Source: Onstottus_B arcticum
Lineage (GTDB): Bacteria; Acidobacteriota; Blastocatellia; UBA7656
Assembly (NCBI GenBank): GCA_038040485.1
Contig: JBBPIE010000029.1
Span: 22,703-86,702, forward strand
DNA length: 64,000 bases
Reading direction: 5' to 3'
Shown: positions 25,616-34,536 of the stretch, one piece after another
Layout: every line of letters starts with the position of its first letter
Position numbering within the stretch: position 1 is the first letter of the stretch
Notes under the pieces: generated by a model
What the model saw: the letters and a program-made list of their open reading frames with translations, nothing else
Told to the model about the DNA's origin: nothing
The model's database searches: none
Made by a program: the position numbers and the translations under genes

Positions 25616-28600
25616 TTACGCGTTGAAGTTGAGTCGATCCATCTTGAGGTAGAGGCCCTTGCGAGAAAGGCCGAGTGCTTTTGCGGCGCGAGCGATATTG
25701 CCCGACGAGCGTCGAAGCGCCTCTTGGATCATCCGGCGTTCCAGCTCTTCAACTGCCTCGGAAAGCACAGTTGTGCCGGAGGTATCAGCTACAAGCTCGG
25801 CCGCTCTGAGTGCGTTTGCGGGAGCTGCGTCGATCTCGCTGCTGGCTCTTATGATCTCCGCCGACAGCCCATCGGGAGTAACAACTCCGCCCGACTCGGT
25901 ATAGGCAACGACTCGGCGAACTTCATTGCACAGTTGGCGAACGTTGCCCGGCCAGTCGTAGACGACCATCAGGTCAACCGCCTCCTCCGATAGCCTGATC
26001 TCGCTCTTCGCCGAGTCTTGCTGATACTGGTGCAGGTAGTGGTTGATAAGAGCGGGTATCTCTTCACGGCGCTGGCGTAGCGGAGGCACTTGGATCCGGA
26101 TTACGTTAAGCCTGTGGAACAGATCTTCTCGAAATCTCCCCTCGGTGACTGCGCGTTCCAAATCTGAATTAGTCGCCGCGACTATGCGAACGTCGACTCT
26201 CATCGGCTGGCTCTCGCCTATCGGGTGTATTTCGCCGTCCTGGAGAAATCTCAGCAGCTTAGGCTGAAGATTCAGGGGAAGGTCGCCTATCTCATCAAGG
26301 AACAGCGTACCGCGTTCGGCGCCCCGAATTATGCCTTCGCTGTTGGCGACCGCGCCGGTAAACGCGCCTTTCCGAAAGCCGAACAACTGGCTCTCGATCA
26401 TCTCGTGCGGCGCCGCCGAGCAGTTGAACGGGACAAAAACATTCAGCTTCCGAGAACCGCTTGCGTGGACGGCGCGGGCGATCAACTCCTTGCCGGTGCC
26501 CGACTCACCGGTGATCAATACGGTAACGTCGGACGAGCGGATTTTATGGATTTGCTCCAGCACGTTGGTCATCGCGCGGCTCGCGCATACAAAGCCGGGC
26601 AGCTCGACCTGTGACAGCACGCGCGCCGGATCGAACACCTGAGTGCGCCGGGTCTTCATCTTTAGAGTGTGGGTCTCGAGGCCTTGCTCGACCACGTACA
26701 GGAGAGGGCGCAGGTTGGCGGCGCCGCTTTGGAATCGCTCAGAGCGCGGTTCAATGATGTGAAGCAAAAAGTGGGACTGCTGATTGTCAGCGAGACGATA
26801 TACATGGTTGCTTGCGTAGTCAGTGGCCGGGAGTTTAGACAGGAATTCCAGCTCCTGACTCTGCTCTCGTTGATCGAGTCCTATCGAGGCCGCCGCCTTC
26901 AACTTGTTAGAGTCGCCTGGCGCGTCGTCGGTTTGGAGTTCGGAAACCAGTACCGCGCGACTCGAAGCCTGGTCGCCCACGATCGCCGCGAGTTCGTGCA
27001 GCAGGAGGTCACGTGAAACTGCCGCCTGCACGAGCCGCTGGGCGGTGAACCCGTCAAGGCACGAGACCAGATCGGGAGTATATGAACGTGGCCCGGGGCG
27101 CACATCGACGTGGTCAGATGCGGGTGCGAGCGCCGGACTGGCTTGCTGAGCTGGCGTTTTCGATAAGGCCTCGCGGTTCTTCAGCGCCGCAAGATAGGAT
27201 CTAGCCTTTCGCTCGTCCAAGGGCGCCCCCATTCGCTCGAAGACTTCCCGGGCCAGCTCCGTCTCAGTGATCGCCGTTGCGAGGTCGCCTTGTTGTTCAT
27301 GCAGTTTGGCTAGAAGGACCCTATTGACTGCGCATTCAAAAACGTTGCCGCGCAACGTGTAGATCGAAGTACTTTGCCCGAGGGACTGAATGGCGGCAGC
27401 GATGTGGCCGTCGGCAGCTTCGACCTTCGCCAGAGTGCGCATCATTAGGCCCCACGAGAGCATACTAGGCGCGTCGCGCAAGTACACACGCACACCTTCG
27501 GCGATCTCGCGCGCCTCTTCCAGATGGCCGGTTTGCAGCAACGCGTCTGCCAGCAACAGGCGCGCCTCGGATGCGAAACGAAGTCCACCGCCTCGCATGC
27601 AGATGTCGACCGCGCGTGACAGCGGCTTCTTCGCTTCTTCGAACTGGCCCTTTTCAATGCAGCTCAAGCCGATAGTGATCAGAGTGCTGACCTCTACCCA
27701 CTCGCCTGTCTTTGCGGTACGAAACACATTCAACGATTCTTCGAGAAGGCGATCGGCTTCTTCGATGTTCCCCTTGTGCAAGTAAAGTCGGGCCAGCGTA
27801 TCGATCGTCACCCCGTATTGAACGGCGAAGGGTGAGTCCTTCAAAACGTCGATCGCCTGATTCGTGAGGGCCTCGGCGCGGTCCCATTCGCCGAGCCAGA
27901 TAAGCTTGTCTGCCAGGTTGTTTTGGTTGATCGCGAGATGCACGCTGTTTCCTGCTTTGCGAAAGTGTTCGAGACATTTGTCCCAGGAATCGAGCGCTTT
28001 GGTCGTCGAGCCAAGGTTGTCGTAGGTGATCGCCAGGTACATATGGGCGCGGCCAAGGAGGTCGTGCTCGTCGCGGTCTCCGATGATGGCTAGCGTCTGT
28101 TTCAAGGATTGCAGCGAGTTTCGATAGTCGCCGTCATAGGCATTGATATAACCGATGAAGAGATAAGATTCCGCAAGCTTTCGCCAGTCGCCGGTGTGCC
28201 GATAGTGTTCGAGCGCCGACGCATAGTGATCGCGCGCGATACGTATCTCGGAGAGCTGCCGGTAAGCGCGTCCGAGCCCAAAGTAACACGCGCCTATCCC
28301 GGAATGGTCTTCAAGAGTCCGAGCGATCTTCATCGCCTGGTTGAACAGCGCGATCGCACGGGGAAGGTCGTACCCGAACGAGTAGCCCCAACCCAGTCGA
28401 ACCAGCACCAGCATCTTGTTACGTTCGGAGAGACGAGAGAATTCAGCGAGTTTTTCGTACTTGGCTACTGCGTCGATCTGTTCGCGGTTGAGACCGCGTT
28501 TCTCGAAGGCTTCACTGAGCAGCGTGCGGATCAGGACCTCCTCCTCGCCGGATCGCGCGCCCATACGCAACGCGGACCTCAGGTGGTTCGCCGCGTCCTC

Positions 28601-28684
28601 AAACCGGCTCTCTTCCAGCGCAGCTTGACCGGCGGCCAGCGCATCCTCGACGCGAGGGTTGCGAAGCACGTCTCTACTTGCCAT
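25616..28684 (-). CDS. Sigma-54 activator with N-terminal TPR array
   Basis: 1022 residues. About 1-490 is an array of TPR helices (RFEDAANHLRSALRMG, LLGRAHMYLAITYDNLG), a middle region (about 540-690) may be a GAF-like sensor, then an AAA+ sigma-54 interaction domain: Walker A GESGTGKE with Lys732, the sigma-54 contact loop GAFTGA at 773-778, Walker B GTLFLDEIGDLP, and R-finger region REDLFHRLNV. A Fis-type helix-turn-helix closes the protein (SGNIARAAKALGLSRKGLYL). No REC domain, so the TPR/GAF part probably senses the signal. The start at 28684 has AAAGG eight bases ahead. No target promoter is obvious nearby. Confidence 0.93.
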   Translation of the reverse strand: MASRDVLRNPRVEDALAAGQAALEESRFEDAANHLRSALRMGARSGEEEVLIRTLLSEAFEKRGLNREQIDAVAKYEKLAEFSRLSERNKMLVLVRLGWGYSFGYDLPRAIALFNQAMKIARTLEDHSGIGACYFGLGRAYRQLSEIRIARDHYASALEHYRHTGDWRKLAESYLFIGYINAYDGDYRNSLQSLKQTLAIIGDRDEHDLLGRAHMYLAITYDNLGSTTKALDSWDKCLEHFRKAGNSVHLAINQNNLADKLIWLGEWDRAEALTNQAIDVLKDSPFAVQYGVTIDTLARLYLHKGNIEEADRLLEESLNVFRTAKTGEWVEVSTLITIGLSCIEKGQFEEAKKPLSRAVDICMRGGGLRFASEARLLLADALLQTGHLEEAREIAEGVRVYLRDAPSMLSWGLMMRTLAKVEAADGHIAAAIQSLGQSTSIYTLRGNVFECAVNRVLLAKLHEQQGDLATAITETELAREVFERMGAPLDERKARSYLAALKNREALSKTPAQQASPALAPASDHVDVRPGPRSYTPDLVSCLDGFTAQRLVQAAVSRDLLLHELAAIVGDQASSRAVLVSELQTDDAPGDSNKLKAAASIGLDQREQSQELEFLSKLPATDYASNHVYRLADNQQSHFLLHIIEPRSERFQSGAANLRPLLYVVEQGLETHTLKMKTRRTQVFDPARVLSQVELPGFVCASRAMTNVLEQIHKIRSSDVTVLITGESGTGKELIARAVHASGSRKLNVFVPFNCSAAPHEMIESQLFGFRKGAFTGAVANSEGIIRGAERGTLFLDEIGDLPLNLQPKLLRFLQDGEIHPIGESQPMRVDVRIVAATNSDLERAVTEGRFREDLFHRLNVIRIQVPPLRQRREEIPALINHYLHQYQQDSAKSEIRLSEEAVDLMVVYDWPGNVRQLCNEVRRVVAYTESGGVVTPDGLSAEIIRASSEIDAAPANALRAAELVADTSGTTVLSEAVEELERRMIQEALRRSSGNIARAAKALGLSRKGLYLKMDRLNFNA

Positions 28685-28765
28685 TTTTAGGCCTTTGGAA
28701 CCGGGGCTGTTATCCGAACCTACAGTACTACCCCACCAGGACAAGGGTTCCGATACTGGCGACAA

Positions 28766-29103
28766 GTATCACTTTAGTAAGACTCTGAATCCCCACAATC
28801 GTTGTGGATTCTATTGGTTGCGAGTTTCAAAGTCAAGCACAGTGAGTCTGCCCAGCGTCGTCGGCCGGTCGTCTCGACGTCGCTTCCTTCGCCGCCTTTC
28901 CGCCGACTCGAAGCTGCCCTTCGTGGCTTTGCGAGCCTTGGAACTCTAGCTGTCGTCGTGCGCGCCACGGCATTTGCCGCCGGCAAGATGCGCGGCACCT
29001 ATGAGTCGTATGCTGGCACGAGTTTTAGGAGTCGTTTACCTATCGCAGTGTTTTTGATTAACCAACCCCACTGTTGTATTCTGACCGACGTGGTTGCGTG
29101 AAT
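28766..29103. other. Intergenic region, no gene supported
   Basis: Short frames here lack start signals or similarity. It separates the divergent sigma-54 activator and methyltransferase genes and so should hold both promoters; none stands out by eye. Confidence 0.4.
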
Positions 29104-29811
29104 ATGCTAACGCCGAAACGAATCTACGTCGAAGAGATGCTCGATGCCGGAATCGGCACCGATGACGACGTAGCTCGGAATCTCTCCGACCTTCGCCGCA
29201 TCAATCGATTCCTTGGAGGCACCCGCGTCGTGCTGGATGCGCTGTCATCAAGCTTTGCCGCCGGCCCTCCGGACGCGCTGTCTCTTTTGGACGTCGGGAC
29301 TGGTTCTGCGGACATTCCCGGCGCGGTCGCCGGATGGTGCGCGGCTCGCGGCGTAAAGCCCATGATCGTGGGCCTGGATTTGAGTGAGCGTAACCTTAGA
29401 GTCTCGATCAATCATTTGGGCGTAAATCGCGAGGTCCAGTTGATACAGGCCGACTCGTTGAAGCTGCCGTTCGTGGCTCGCAGCTTTGATTTTGTAACTG
29501 CGTCTCTCTTCCTTCACCATTTCGAAGACGCCGACGTCGCGCGGTTGCTGGCAGACTTCGGGCGCGTCGCTAAGCGCGCTGTCATCGTCAATGATCTGGT
29601 TCGCAATCTCGTTCCGTATTATTTCAGCCGGCTGACAGGGCCAATTCTGGCAAGGAGCTTCCTGACTCGGAACGATGGGCCGGTATCCGTGTTGCGAGGC
29701 TTCACCGCCGACGAGTTGAGGCGGTTGGCGGAGCACGCTGGCTTGAACCGCTGCAAGGTTCGCGCTGTTTTCCCATACAGGCTCTCGCTAATCGCCGAGC
29801 CCGGAGATTGA
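29104..29811 (+). CDS. Class I SAM-dependent methyltransferase
   Basis: 235 residues with motif I LLDVGTGSADIPGA, the acidic motif GLDLSERN, motif III ADSLKLPFVARSFDFV and SLFLHHFED. The N-terminus (PKRIYVEEMLDAG) and the group resemble small-molecule O- or C-methyltransferases found beside flavin reductases. ATG at 29104 (a GTG two codons earlier is possible). Only 26 bases separate it from the following flavoprotein gene start, so the pair likely modifies the same product; the product is unknown. Confidence 0.88.
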   Translation: MLTPKRIYVEEMLDAGIGTDDDVARNLSDLRRINRFLGGTRVVLDALSSSFAAGPPDALSLLDVGTGSADIPGAVAGWCAARGVKPMIVGLDLSERNLRVSINHLGVNREVQLIQADSLKLPFVARSFDFVTASLFLHHFEDADVARLLADFGRVAKRAVIVNDLVRNLVPYYFSRLTGPILARSFLTRNDGPVSVLRGFTADELRRLAEHAGLNRCKVRAVFPYRLSLIAEPGD

Positions 29812-29837
29812 GGAAGCGAGGCGGGCTGCTCGATCCT

Positions 29838-31040
29838 ATGAACTGCTACGACGTGATCATCATTGGCGGGGGACCGGCGGGTTGCTCCGCCGCGGCCCGA
29901 CTCGCCTCGAGCGGCCTTCGAGTGGTTTTGCTCGAGAAGAGTCGCATGCCTCGCCAAAAGCTTTGCGGAGAGTTCATCACGTCCGAGTGTTTTCCAACGC
30001 TGGAGCGGCTCGGCGTAATGAAGACGCTCCTGGCACAGGGTGCGCAGAGGATCAACCGGCTAAGTCTTGTTGGGTCGAACGGCCGGCGCGTCGAAGCTCC
30101 GGTGTCCGAGATATCCGACAAATCTTACGCCCTGAGTCTGAGCCGGGCGCGATTCGATCATGTGCTGTTTGAAAGCGCGCGACGGGCGGGCGCGCTGTGT
30201 CTGGAACGTTACTCAGTGAAGCGATGCCTGTATGAAGGCGGCAGAGTCTGTGGGGTTGAAGCTATGTCGCTTGCCGACGGCAAGACGGTCAGGTTTGAGG
30301 CGACGATAGTTGTGGACGCATCAGGCCGCAGTTCTCGTGTTTCGCTTAGCAAAAGCGACCGAGTTGCAGGGTCGCGAGGCTCGCGTCCATTCGCCCTGAA
30401 GGCGCACCTGAAAGGCGTCGAAGGCATATCCGATCAGGTTGAACTCTACTTTTTCCCAGGTGGTTACGGCGGGCTCTCCGCCATCGAAGGTGGGCTTGCC
30501 AACCTGTGCTTCATAACCGATGAAGGCACTCTCAAACGCGCCGGTGGCGATCCTTTGAGAGTTGCGCGGCAAACGGTGCTAAGCAATAGTCTCGCGCGCG
30601 AGCGCCTGGCTGGCGCGCAAGCCGTTGGCAACTGGGTGAGCGGCGGACCGCTAATCTTTGGCCGAAATAGGCCGGCGGCAGATGTTATCGCGATAGGTGA
30701 TGCAGCAGGAATGATTGACCCCTTTACCGGCACAGGCATACAGATAGCCCTGCGGTCCGGTGAGCTTGCTGCCGACGCGATCATCGAATCCCTCGGCTCT
30801 AACTCGATCGAGCAAGCTCCCGGCCGTGACACTCACCGCTTGACCCTATCAAGCGGCGTTCTCTCTCGTTATGCAGAACGCTACGATCTAGAGTTCAGCA
30901 AGCGAATGAAGGTAGCCAGATTTCTGCGAGCTCCAGCGTTCTCACCGCGAATGGCGGGCCTGTTCGGGCGGGTCTTGTCAGCGTCTCCTCGCCTCGCCCG
31001 CGCGGTGCTGCGGGCAAGCCGAACCGTACGACGGGTCTAG
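29838..31040 (+). CDS. FAD-dependent oxidoreductase, geranylgeranyl-reductase-like
   Basis: 400 residues. DVIIIGGGPAGCSAAARLAS is the dinucleotide-binding GxGxxG fold, LLEKSRMPRQKLCGEF the following strand and family-typical PxxKxCGE motif, and VIAIGDAAGMIDPFTGTGI the third FAD motif. This is the geranylgeranyl reductase/halogenase-like group, which saturate or oxidise isoprenoid or polyketide products. An in-frame TTG at 29808 overlaps the methyltransferase stop; ATG 29838 fits the fold better though its ribosome binding site is distant. In related genomes such pairs often sit beside a type III polyketide synthase; none is seen here. Confidence 0.85.
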   Translation: MNCYDVIIIGGGPAGCSAAARLASSGLRVVLLEKSRMPRQKLCGEFITSECFPTLERLGVMKTLLAQGAQRINRLSLVGSNGRRVEAPVSEISDKSYALSLSRARFDHVLFESARRAGALCLERYSVKRCLYEGGRVCGVEAMSLADGKTVRFEATIVVDASGRSSRVSLSKSDRVAGSRGSRPFALKAHLKGVEGISDQVELYFFPGGYGGLSAIEGGLANLCFITDEGTLKRAGGDPLRVARQTVLSNSLARERLAGAQAVGNWVSGGPLIFGRNRPAADVIAIGDAAGMIDPFTGTGIQIALRSGELAADAIIESLGSNSIEQAPGRDTHRLTLSSGVLSRYAERYDLEFSKRMKVARFLRAPAFSPRMAGLFGRVLSASPRLARAVLRASRTVRRV

Positions 31041-31166
31041 CAGCAGACGTCCCGCCTGGCATCGTTGCCGCCTTGTATCGCGGGCAAAGATTTGGAACTT
31101 AGGTTGTTTCCTGGCGTGCAGTGACCCATAGCATTCGCAAACCAGAATTCAGCGGAGGAACGAAAC

Positions 31167-32258
31167 ATGTTGAAACGCTTCTATCTGATATCGGCGTTGG
31201 TAGCCGCGCTCGGCGCGGGGGTTGCTGCCGCGACCGTCGCGGATCAGAAGGACAAGCAAAAGGAGAAGGCCGCCAATGCCGACTCACAGAAGAAGAAGGA
31301 GCTTGAGAAGGAGAAGGGGTTGCTCACCCCGAGCTCTGAGTCACGCGCCTTCTTCGCAATGCCCTTCGGCGAGGGAAGCTACCTCGGCGTTTTCCTCGAA
31401 GAAGTGACTACGGAACGCGTCAAGGATCTCGGACTGAGCGAAGAGCGTGGCGCGATCGTGATGAAAGTGGTAGAAGGCGGTCCGGCGGACAAAGCAGGTT
31501 TGAAAGAAAACGATGTGGTGGTCAGCTTCAACGGGCGCCGAGTGGACAGCGTTCGCGAGCTGCAGCGTCTGTTGAGCGAGACGCCGGCTGAGCGCGCCAT
31601 CTCGATCGAGGTCATTCGAGGCGGCAGCCACCAGACGCTCAATGCAACTTTGAGCAAGCGGTCCCAGGAGTTTCACCTGCTGCGCCCGGAGTTGGCGGAC
31701 AAGGAAGCGATGAGGCGCGCGGAAGAAAAGATCAAGCGCTCATATGAATCGCTCAAGAGCGATCAGGACAGGGAAGCGATGAGGCACGCGGAAGAAGAGT
31801 TCAAACGGTCGTTCGAATCATTCAAGACCGATCAGGAAAGGTTGCGGGCGTTCCCACCGGACTTCGGCAACTTCGCCTTTGTAGCGCCGGGACAGTACAG
31901 CTTTTTCGGCGGCTCGCGTCTAGGTGTCAGCGTGGAATCGCTTACAGATCAGCTAGCTGAGTTTTTCGGAGTCAAGGACGGACACGGAGTGTTGGTTTCG
32001 CAGGTCACTGAAAACAGTCCTGCGGCCAAGGCCGGGCTGAAGGCTGGAGACGTCATCATCGCAATTGATAATGAGAGAATCGACGGCGTAAACGCTTTGG
32101 TTAAGGCAGTCTCCAAGAAGGAAGTGGGTCCGATCGCGGTCAAAATCCTGCGTAACCGCGTCGAACAGACCGTCAACGTGACCATCGAGAAGCGCGAGGA
32201 ACTCCCCTCGCCTCGCCGTCGCGCCAGCGTCGCCGCTAGCGCAGTTAGTTCGATTTGA
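31167..32258 (+). CDS. Exported protein with two PDZ domains
   Basis: 363 residues: signal sequence (FYLISALVAALGAGVAAA), a Lys/Glu-rich linker, PDZ 1 (about 70-165, GAIVMKVVEGGPADKAGLKE), a duplicated charged helix of about 23 residues (EAMRRAEEKIKRSYESLKSD, then EAMRHAEEEFKRSFESFKTD), and PDZ 2 (about 245-340, VLVSQVTENSPAAKAGLKAG). No protease domain, unlike DegP; likely a periplasmic adaptor or chaperone. GCGGAGGA precedes the ATG. A strong terminator follows. Confidence 0.9.
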   Translation: MLKRFYLISALVAALGAGVAAATVADQKDKQKEKAANADSQKKKELEKEKGLLTPSSESRAFFAMPFGEGSYLGVFLEEVTTERVKDLGLSEERGAIVMKVVEGGPADKAGLKENDVVVSFNGRRVDSVRELQRLLSETPAERAISIEVIRGGSHQTLNATLSKRSQEFHLLRPELADKEAMRRAEEKIKRSYESLKSDQDREAMRHAEEEFKRSFESFKTDQERLRAFPPDFGNFAFVAPGQYSFFGGSRLGVSVESLTDQLAEFFGVKDGHGVLVSQVTENSPAAKAGLKAGDVIIAIDNERIDGVNALVKAVSKKEVGPIAVKILRNRVEQTVNVTIEKREELPSPRRRASVAASAVSSI

Positions 32259-32285
32259 TCGAGGCATACCGCATTGCAACGAGCG

Positions 32286-32319
32286 AAAGAGGAGGCGTAA
32301 CGCACGCCTCCTCTTTTTG
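32286..32319 (+). terminator. Rho-independent terminator after PDZ gene
   Basis: AAAGAGGAGGCGT (32286-32298) pairs perfectly with ACGCCTCCTCTTT (32304-32316), with a 5-base loop and a T5 run at the end. It belongs to the PDZ gene. Confidence 0.95.
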
Positions 32320-32398
32320 ATTCTTGAGGTCTCGCGAGACAAGCAGACTCGTCCTTCGGGCGGTCCCTAGCCGTGCTATCATCCCCTCCTTAGACCAT

Positions 32399-33208
32399 AT
32401 GAGCAACGAAAGAGAACTGGCCTTCCGCTACGATTTGTTCATTACCCCAGATTGGCGAGATCGCTTTGACACTCTTGTGAACGAGAGCGTCGAGATCCCG
32501 CCTGAGGGCCACGTGCTGGACGTGAACTGCGGGACGGGTGCGCATTCTATCGAGCTGGCGGAGCGGCTGCGCGGTAAAGGCGGAGTCGTCGGCGTCGATC
32601 CGAGCGCCGAGCGAATCGAATTGGCGCACGCAAAGGCCCTCGCCAAGAGACTTGACAACGTGACGTTCCAGATGGGAATTGCTACCGGGCTACCGTTTCC
32701 CGACCGCGGGTTTGACACGGTGATCGGCGATGCGTCGATGCTCGCTGCGAATGAAATCGAAGACGTGCTGAGTGAGATGGTGCGGCTGGCCGAACCTCAA
32801 GGCCGGGTCGTGCTGAAGCTGGCTACACGCGGAACCTTCGATGAGTTCTTCTCGATCTTTTGGGAAGCGCTGCAGTCGGCCGAACTGATCGACGAAGGGT
32901 GGACGGCGCTCGATCAAGCGATGAACGAGCGCAGAACCATTTCAGACGCCGAGTTGATAACGAAGCAGGCCGGCCTCCGGAAAGTAGTGAGCTTCACGAC
33001 TAAGGAAGAGTTTAGCTTCGAGACCGGTAAAGGCTTTCTTACATCGCCGCTGATCGAGGATGTTTTTCTGGACGACTGGATGGCAATAGTACCCGAGTCG
33101 CGCCGCGCCGAAGTCCGCGAGCGAATCGTCTCGATCATCGAACGCGAGAGACACGAAGCCCCCTTTGAAATCTCAGTCAGAGCGACCGTAGTAACCGGGA
33201 TAAAGTAA
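32399..33208 (+). CDS. Class I SAM-dependent methyltransferase-like protein
   Basis: 269 residues. Motif I reads VLDVNCGTGAHSIELAE, with Asn in place of the usual Gly after Val, followed by GVDPSAERIELA and LPFPDRGFDTVIGDA. The rest of the fold is intact; the C-terminal 100 residues are specific. ATG at 32399 without a clear ribosome binding site. No partner gene; substrate unknown. Confidence 0.82.
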   Translation: MSNERELAFRYDLFITPDWRDRFDTLVNESVEIPPEGHVLDVNCGTGAHSIELAERLRGKGGVVGVDPSAERIELAHAKALAKRLDNVTFQMGIATGLPFPDRGFDTVIGDASMLAANEIEDVLSEMVRLAEPQGRVVLKLATRGTFDEFFSIFWEALQSAELIDEGWTALDQAMNERRTISDAELITKQAGLRKVVSFTTKEEFSFETGKGFLTSPLIEDVFLDDWMAIVPESRRAEVRERIVSIIERERHEAPFEISVRATVVTGIK

Positions 33209-33228
33209 GAACGGCGGAAGCGCTAAGA

Positions 33229-33666
33229 TTAAACGAACGGGATTTTCCCGGACTTTGCCATGTACACCGTGTACCCTATCTGGGCGATCAACGCGATGAC
33301 CCCGATGATCAACCCAGCAGTGGCCGAGCCTCGTCCGTCTTCAACAAAGTTCCGCTTAAGCGTACGAAGGGCAAGCGCACTCAACACGATGGCGGAGATG
33401 CACATGATGAAACCGATCAACGGGCAGAAGAAGCTTGCGAGGGCGAGTATCAACGAATTGTTGGCACGTTGTTGAGCCTGGTCGATTTGGCTGTAATGAT
33501 CTTCGGCGTCGGTAGCCTTGCGCCTCGCGCCTTTCTTTTTCGGGGGAAGGGGTGGAGGCGTTTCTGAGAACACAGTGCCAACCTGGGTTCCGCAGCTTCC
33601 GCAGACGGCCACACCGATGCTGAGCGACATTCCGCATTCGTGACACACCTTCTTGATGGATGACAT
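33229..33666 (-). CDS. Zinc-ribbon membrane protein (DUF4190-like)
   Basis: 145 residues: an N-terminal zinc ribbon (CHEC ... CGSC), a Pro/Lys-rich cytosolic linker (PPPLPPKKKGARRK), and two membrane spans (SLILALASFFCPLIGFIMCI and ATAGLIIGVIALIAQIGYTV) arranged as in DUF4190 proteins. Function is unknown; such proteins are thought to be small membrane-anchored sensors or scaffolds. Convergent with the methyltransferase. Confidence 0.82.
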   Translation of the reverse strand: MSSIKKVCHECGMSLSIGVAVCGSCGTQVGTVFSETPPPLPPKKKGARRKATDAEDHYSQIDQAQQRANNSLILALASFFCPLIGFIMCISAIVLSALALRTLKRNFVEDGRGSATAGLIIGVIALIAQIGYTVYMAKSGKIPFV

Positions 33667-33948
33667 AGGTTTCCCGCTCGAGGGGTTGCTCCCGGCGGCA
33701 CGACTTGTAGCACAATTGAATGGCGGCGTTCAAGCGTTACACGCAAGAACGGCCAAACCAGGCATCCAAGGAGCGTTTGAGCCTGTCCCAGAAGCGATCG
33801 GTGCTCGCCGTCCGTTGATTGATCTCTTGTTCTCCGGCGATTGTTGAAGCGGCGTCTCCTCATTCGCACAGACACCCGCGCGGTTTTGACGTATTTGATG
33901 CTTGCACTGAACAAGGCCGATGTGATAAAAATATGTCACTGAAAGCAG

Positions 33949-34033
33949 TAATTGAGGTGCCTCCTCAATTCTGAAGTGAGCGGAATGGTAGAGGACGAGA
34001 CGCTGGATGTGCAGTGCTCGTCCTCATTTTTTT
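33949..34033 (+). terminator. Two hairpins, the second a Rho-independent terminator
   Basis: AATTGAGG/CCTCAATT form a first hairpin (about 33949-33970). Then GAGGACGAG (33992-34000) pairs with CTCGTCCTC (34018-34026) and is followed by ATTTTTTT. No coding frame leads into them on the plus strand, so they may end an unannotated small transcript. Confidence 0.75.
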
Positions 34034-34140
34034 GGCACTTCCCCCTCTTCCCGACAGCTTAGGAACAAGCGATTGGTTATGGTCATCGCTGTCGGAACGG
34101 GTTGCGCCCGTATAGCAGGTTGTTCGAAATGGTTTGTTGA

Positions 34141-34366
34141 CCGGCCTAGAGCCGTCGTGTAATATCCGAACACGCTGAGGGCTTACTGCGACGTTGGTGA
34201 TTGACTTGCCAATTTTTTACCAACGCTAACGCAACGGGGGCCGGAAATAGCACTGGAGGGCGCAACGCCCCACACCGATGGGGATGCAAAGCCCAGTGCC
34301 GAGGTCACCCACCTGTTTCAGAACAGGTTCAAAGTTGGTGAGGCACACGGCGAAGCGGTTGCCCTC
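34141..34366 (+). ncRNA. Candidate structured RNA upstream of ftsY
   Basis: A non-coding stretch with several perfect stems: CCGGCC (34141-34146) with GGCCGG (34239-34244); CGTTGGT (34192-34198) with ACCAACG (34219-34225); GCACTGG (34250-34256) with CCAGTGC (34293-34299); TCACC (34305-34309) with GGTGA (34337-34341), enclosing ACCTGTT/AACAGGT (34311-34328). Inside the third stem two hairpins (GGGCG/CGCCC and CCCCA/TGGGG) share bases 34268-34270 and exclude each other. I cannot match it to SRP RNA, RNase P RNA, tmRNA or a riboswitch class. It ends about 170 bases before ftsY. Confidence 0.45.
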
Positions 34367-34536
34367 ATGCACTCATTCCGATTCCAGGCGCTCACTCCTT
34401 TACACTAGTCTTCATTCGTTGACGATGTTTTTGACCGGGTGTTAGTCTCTTGAGCTAATGACGGACACGCGCGGCTCGCCGAAGTGCGCGCATTTGCAAC
34501 TCAGCCGGCCAACTGTTCAACGGAGCTCAACCAACA

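Noticed and set aside
26225..26642. Plus-strand frames opposite the sigma-54 activator
   Set aside because: Shadows of the well-supported AAA+ domain.
34141..34366. c-di-GMP-I riboswitch, SRP RNA, tmRNA or RNase P RNA
   Set aside because: Only a short phrase resembles the c-di-GMP-I core and the tetraloop and receptor are missing; the conserved motifs of the other RNAs are absent.
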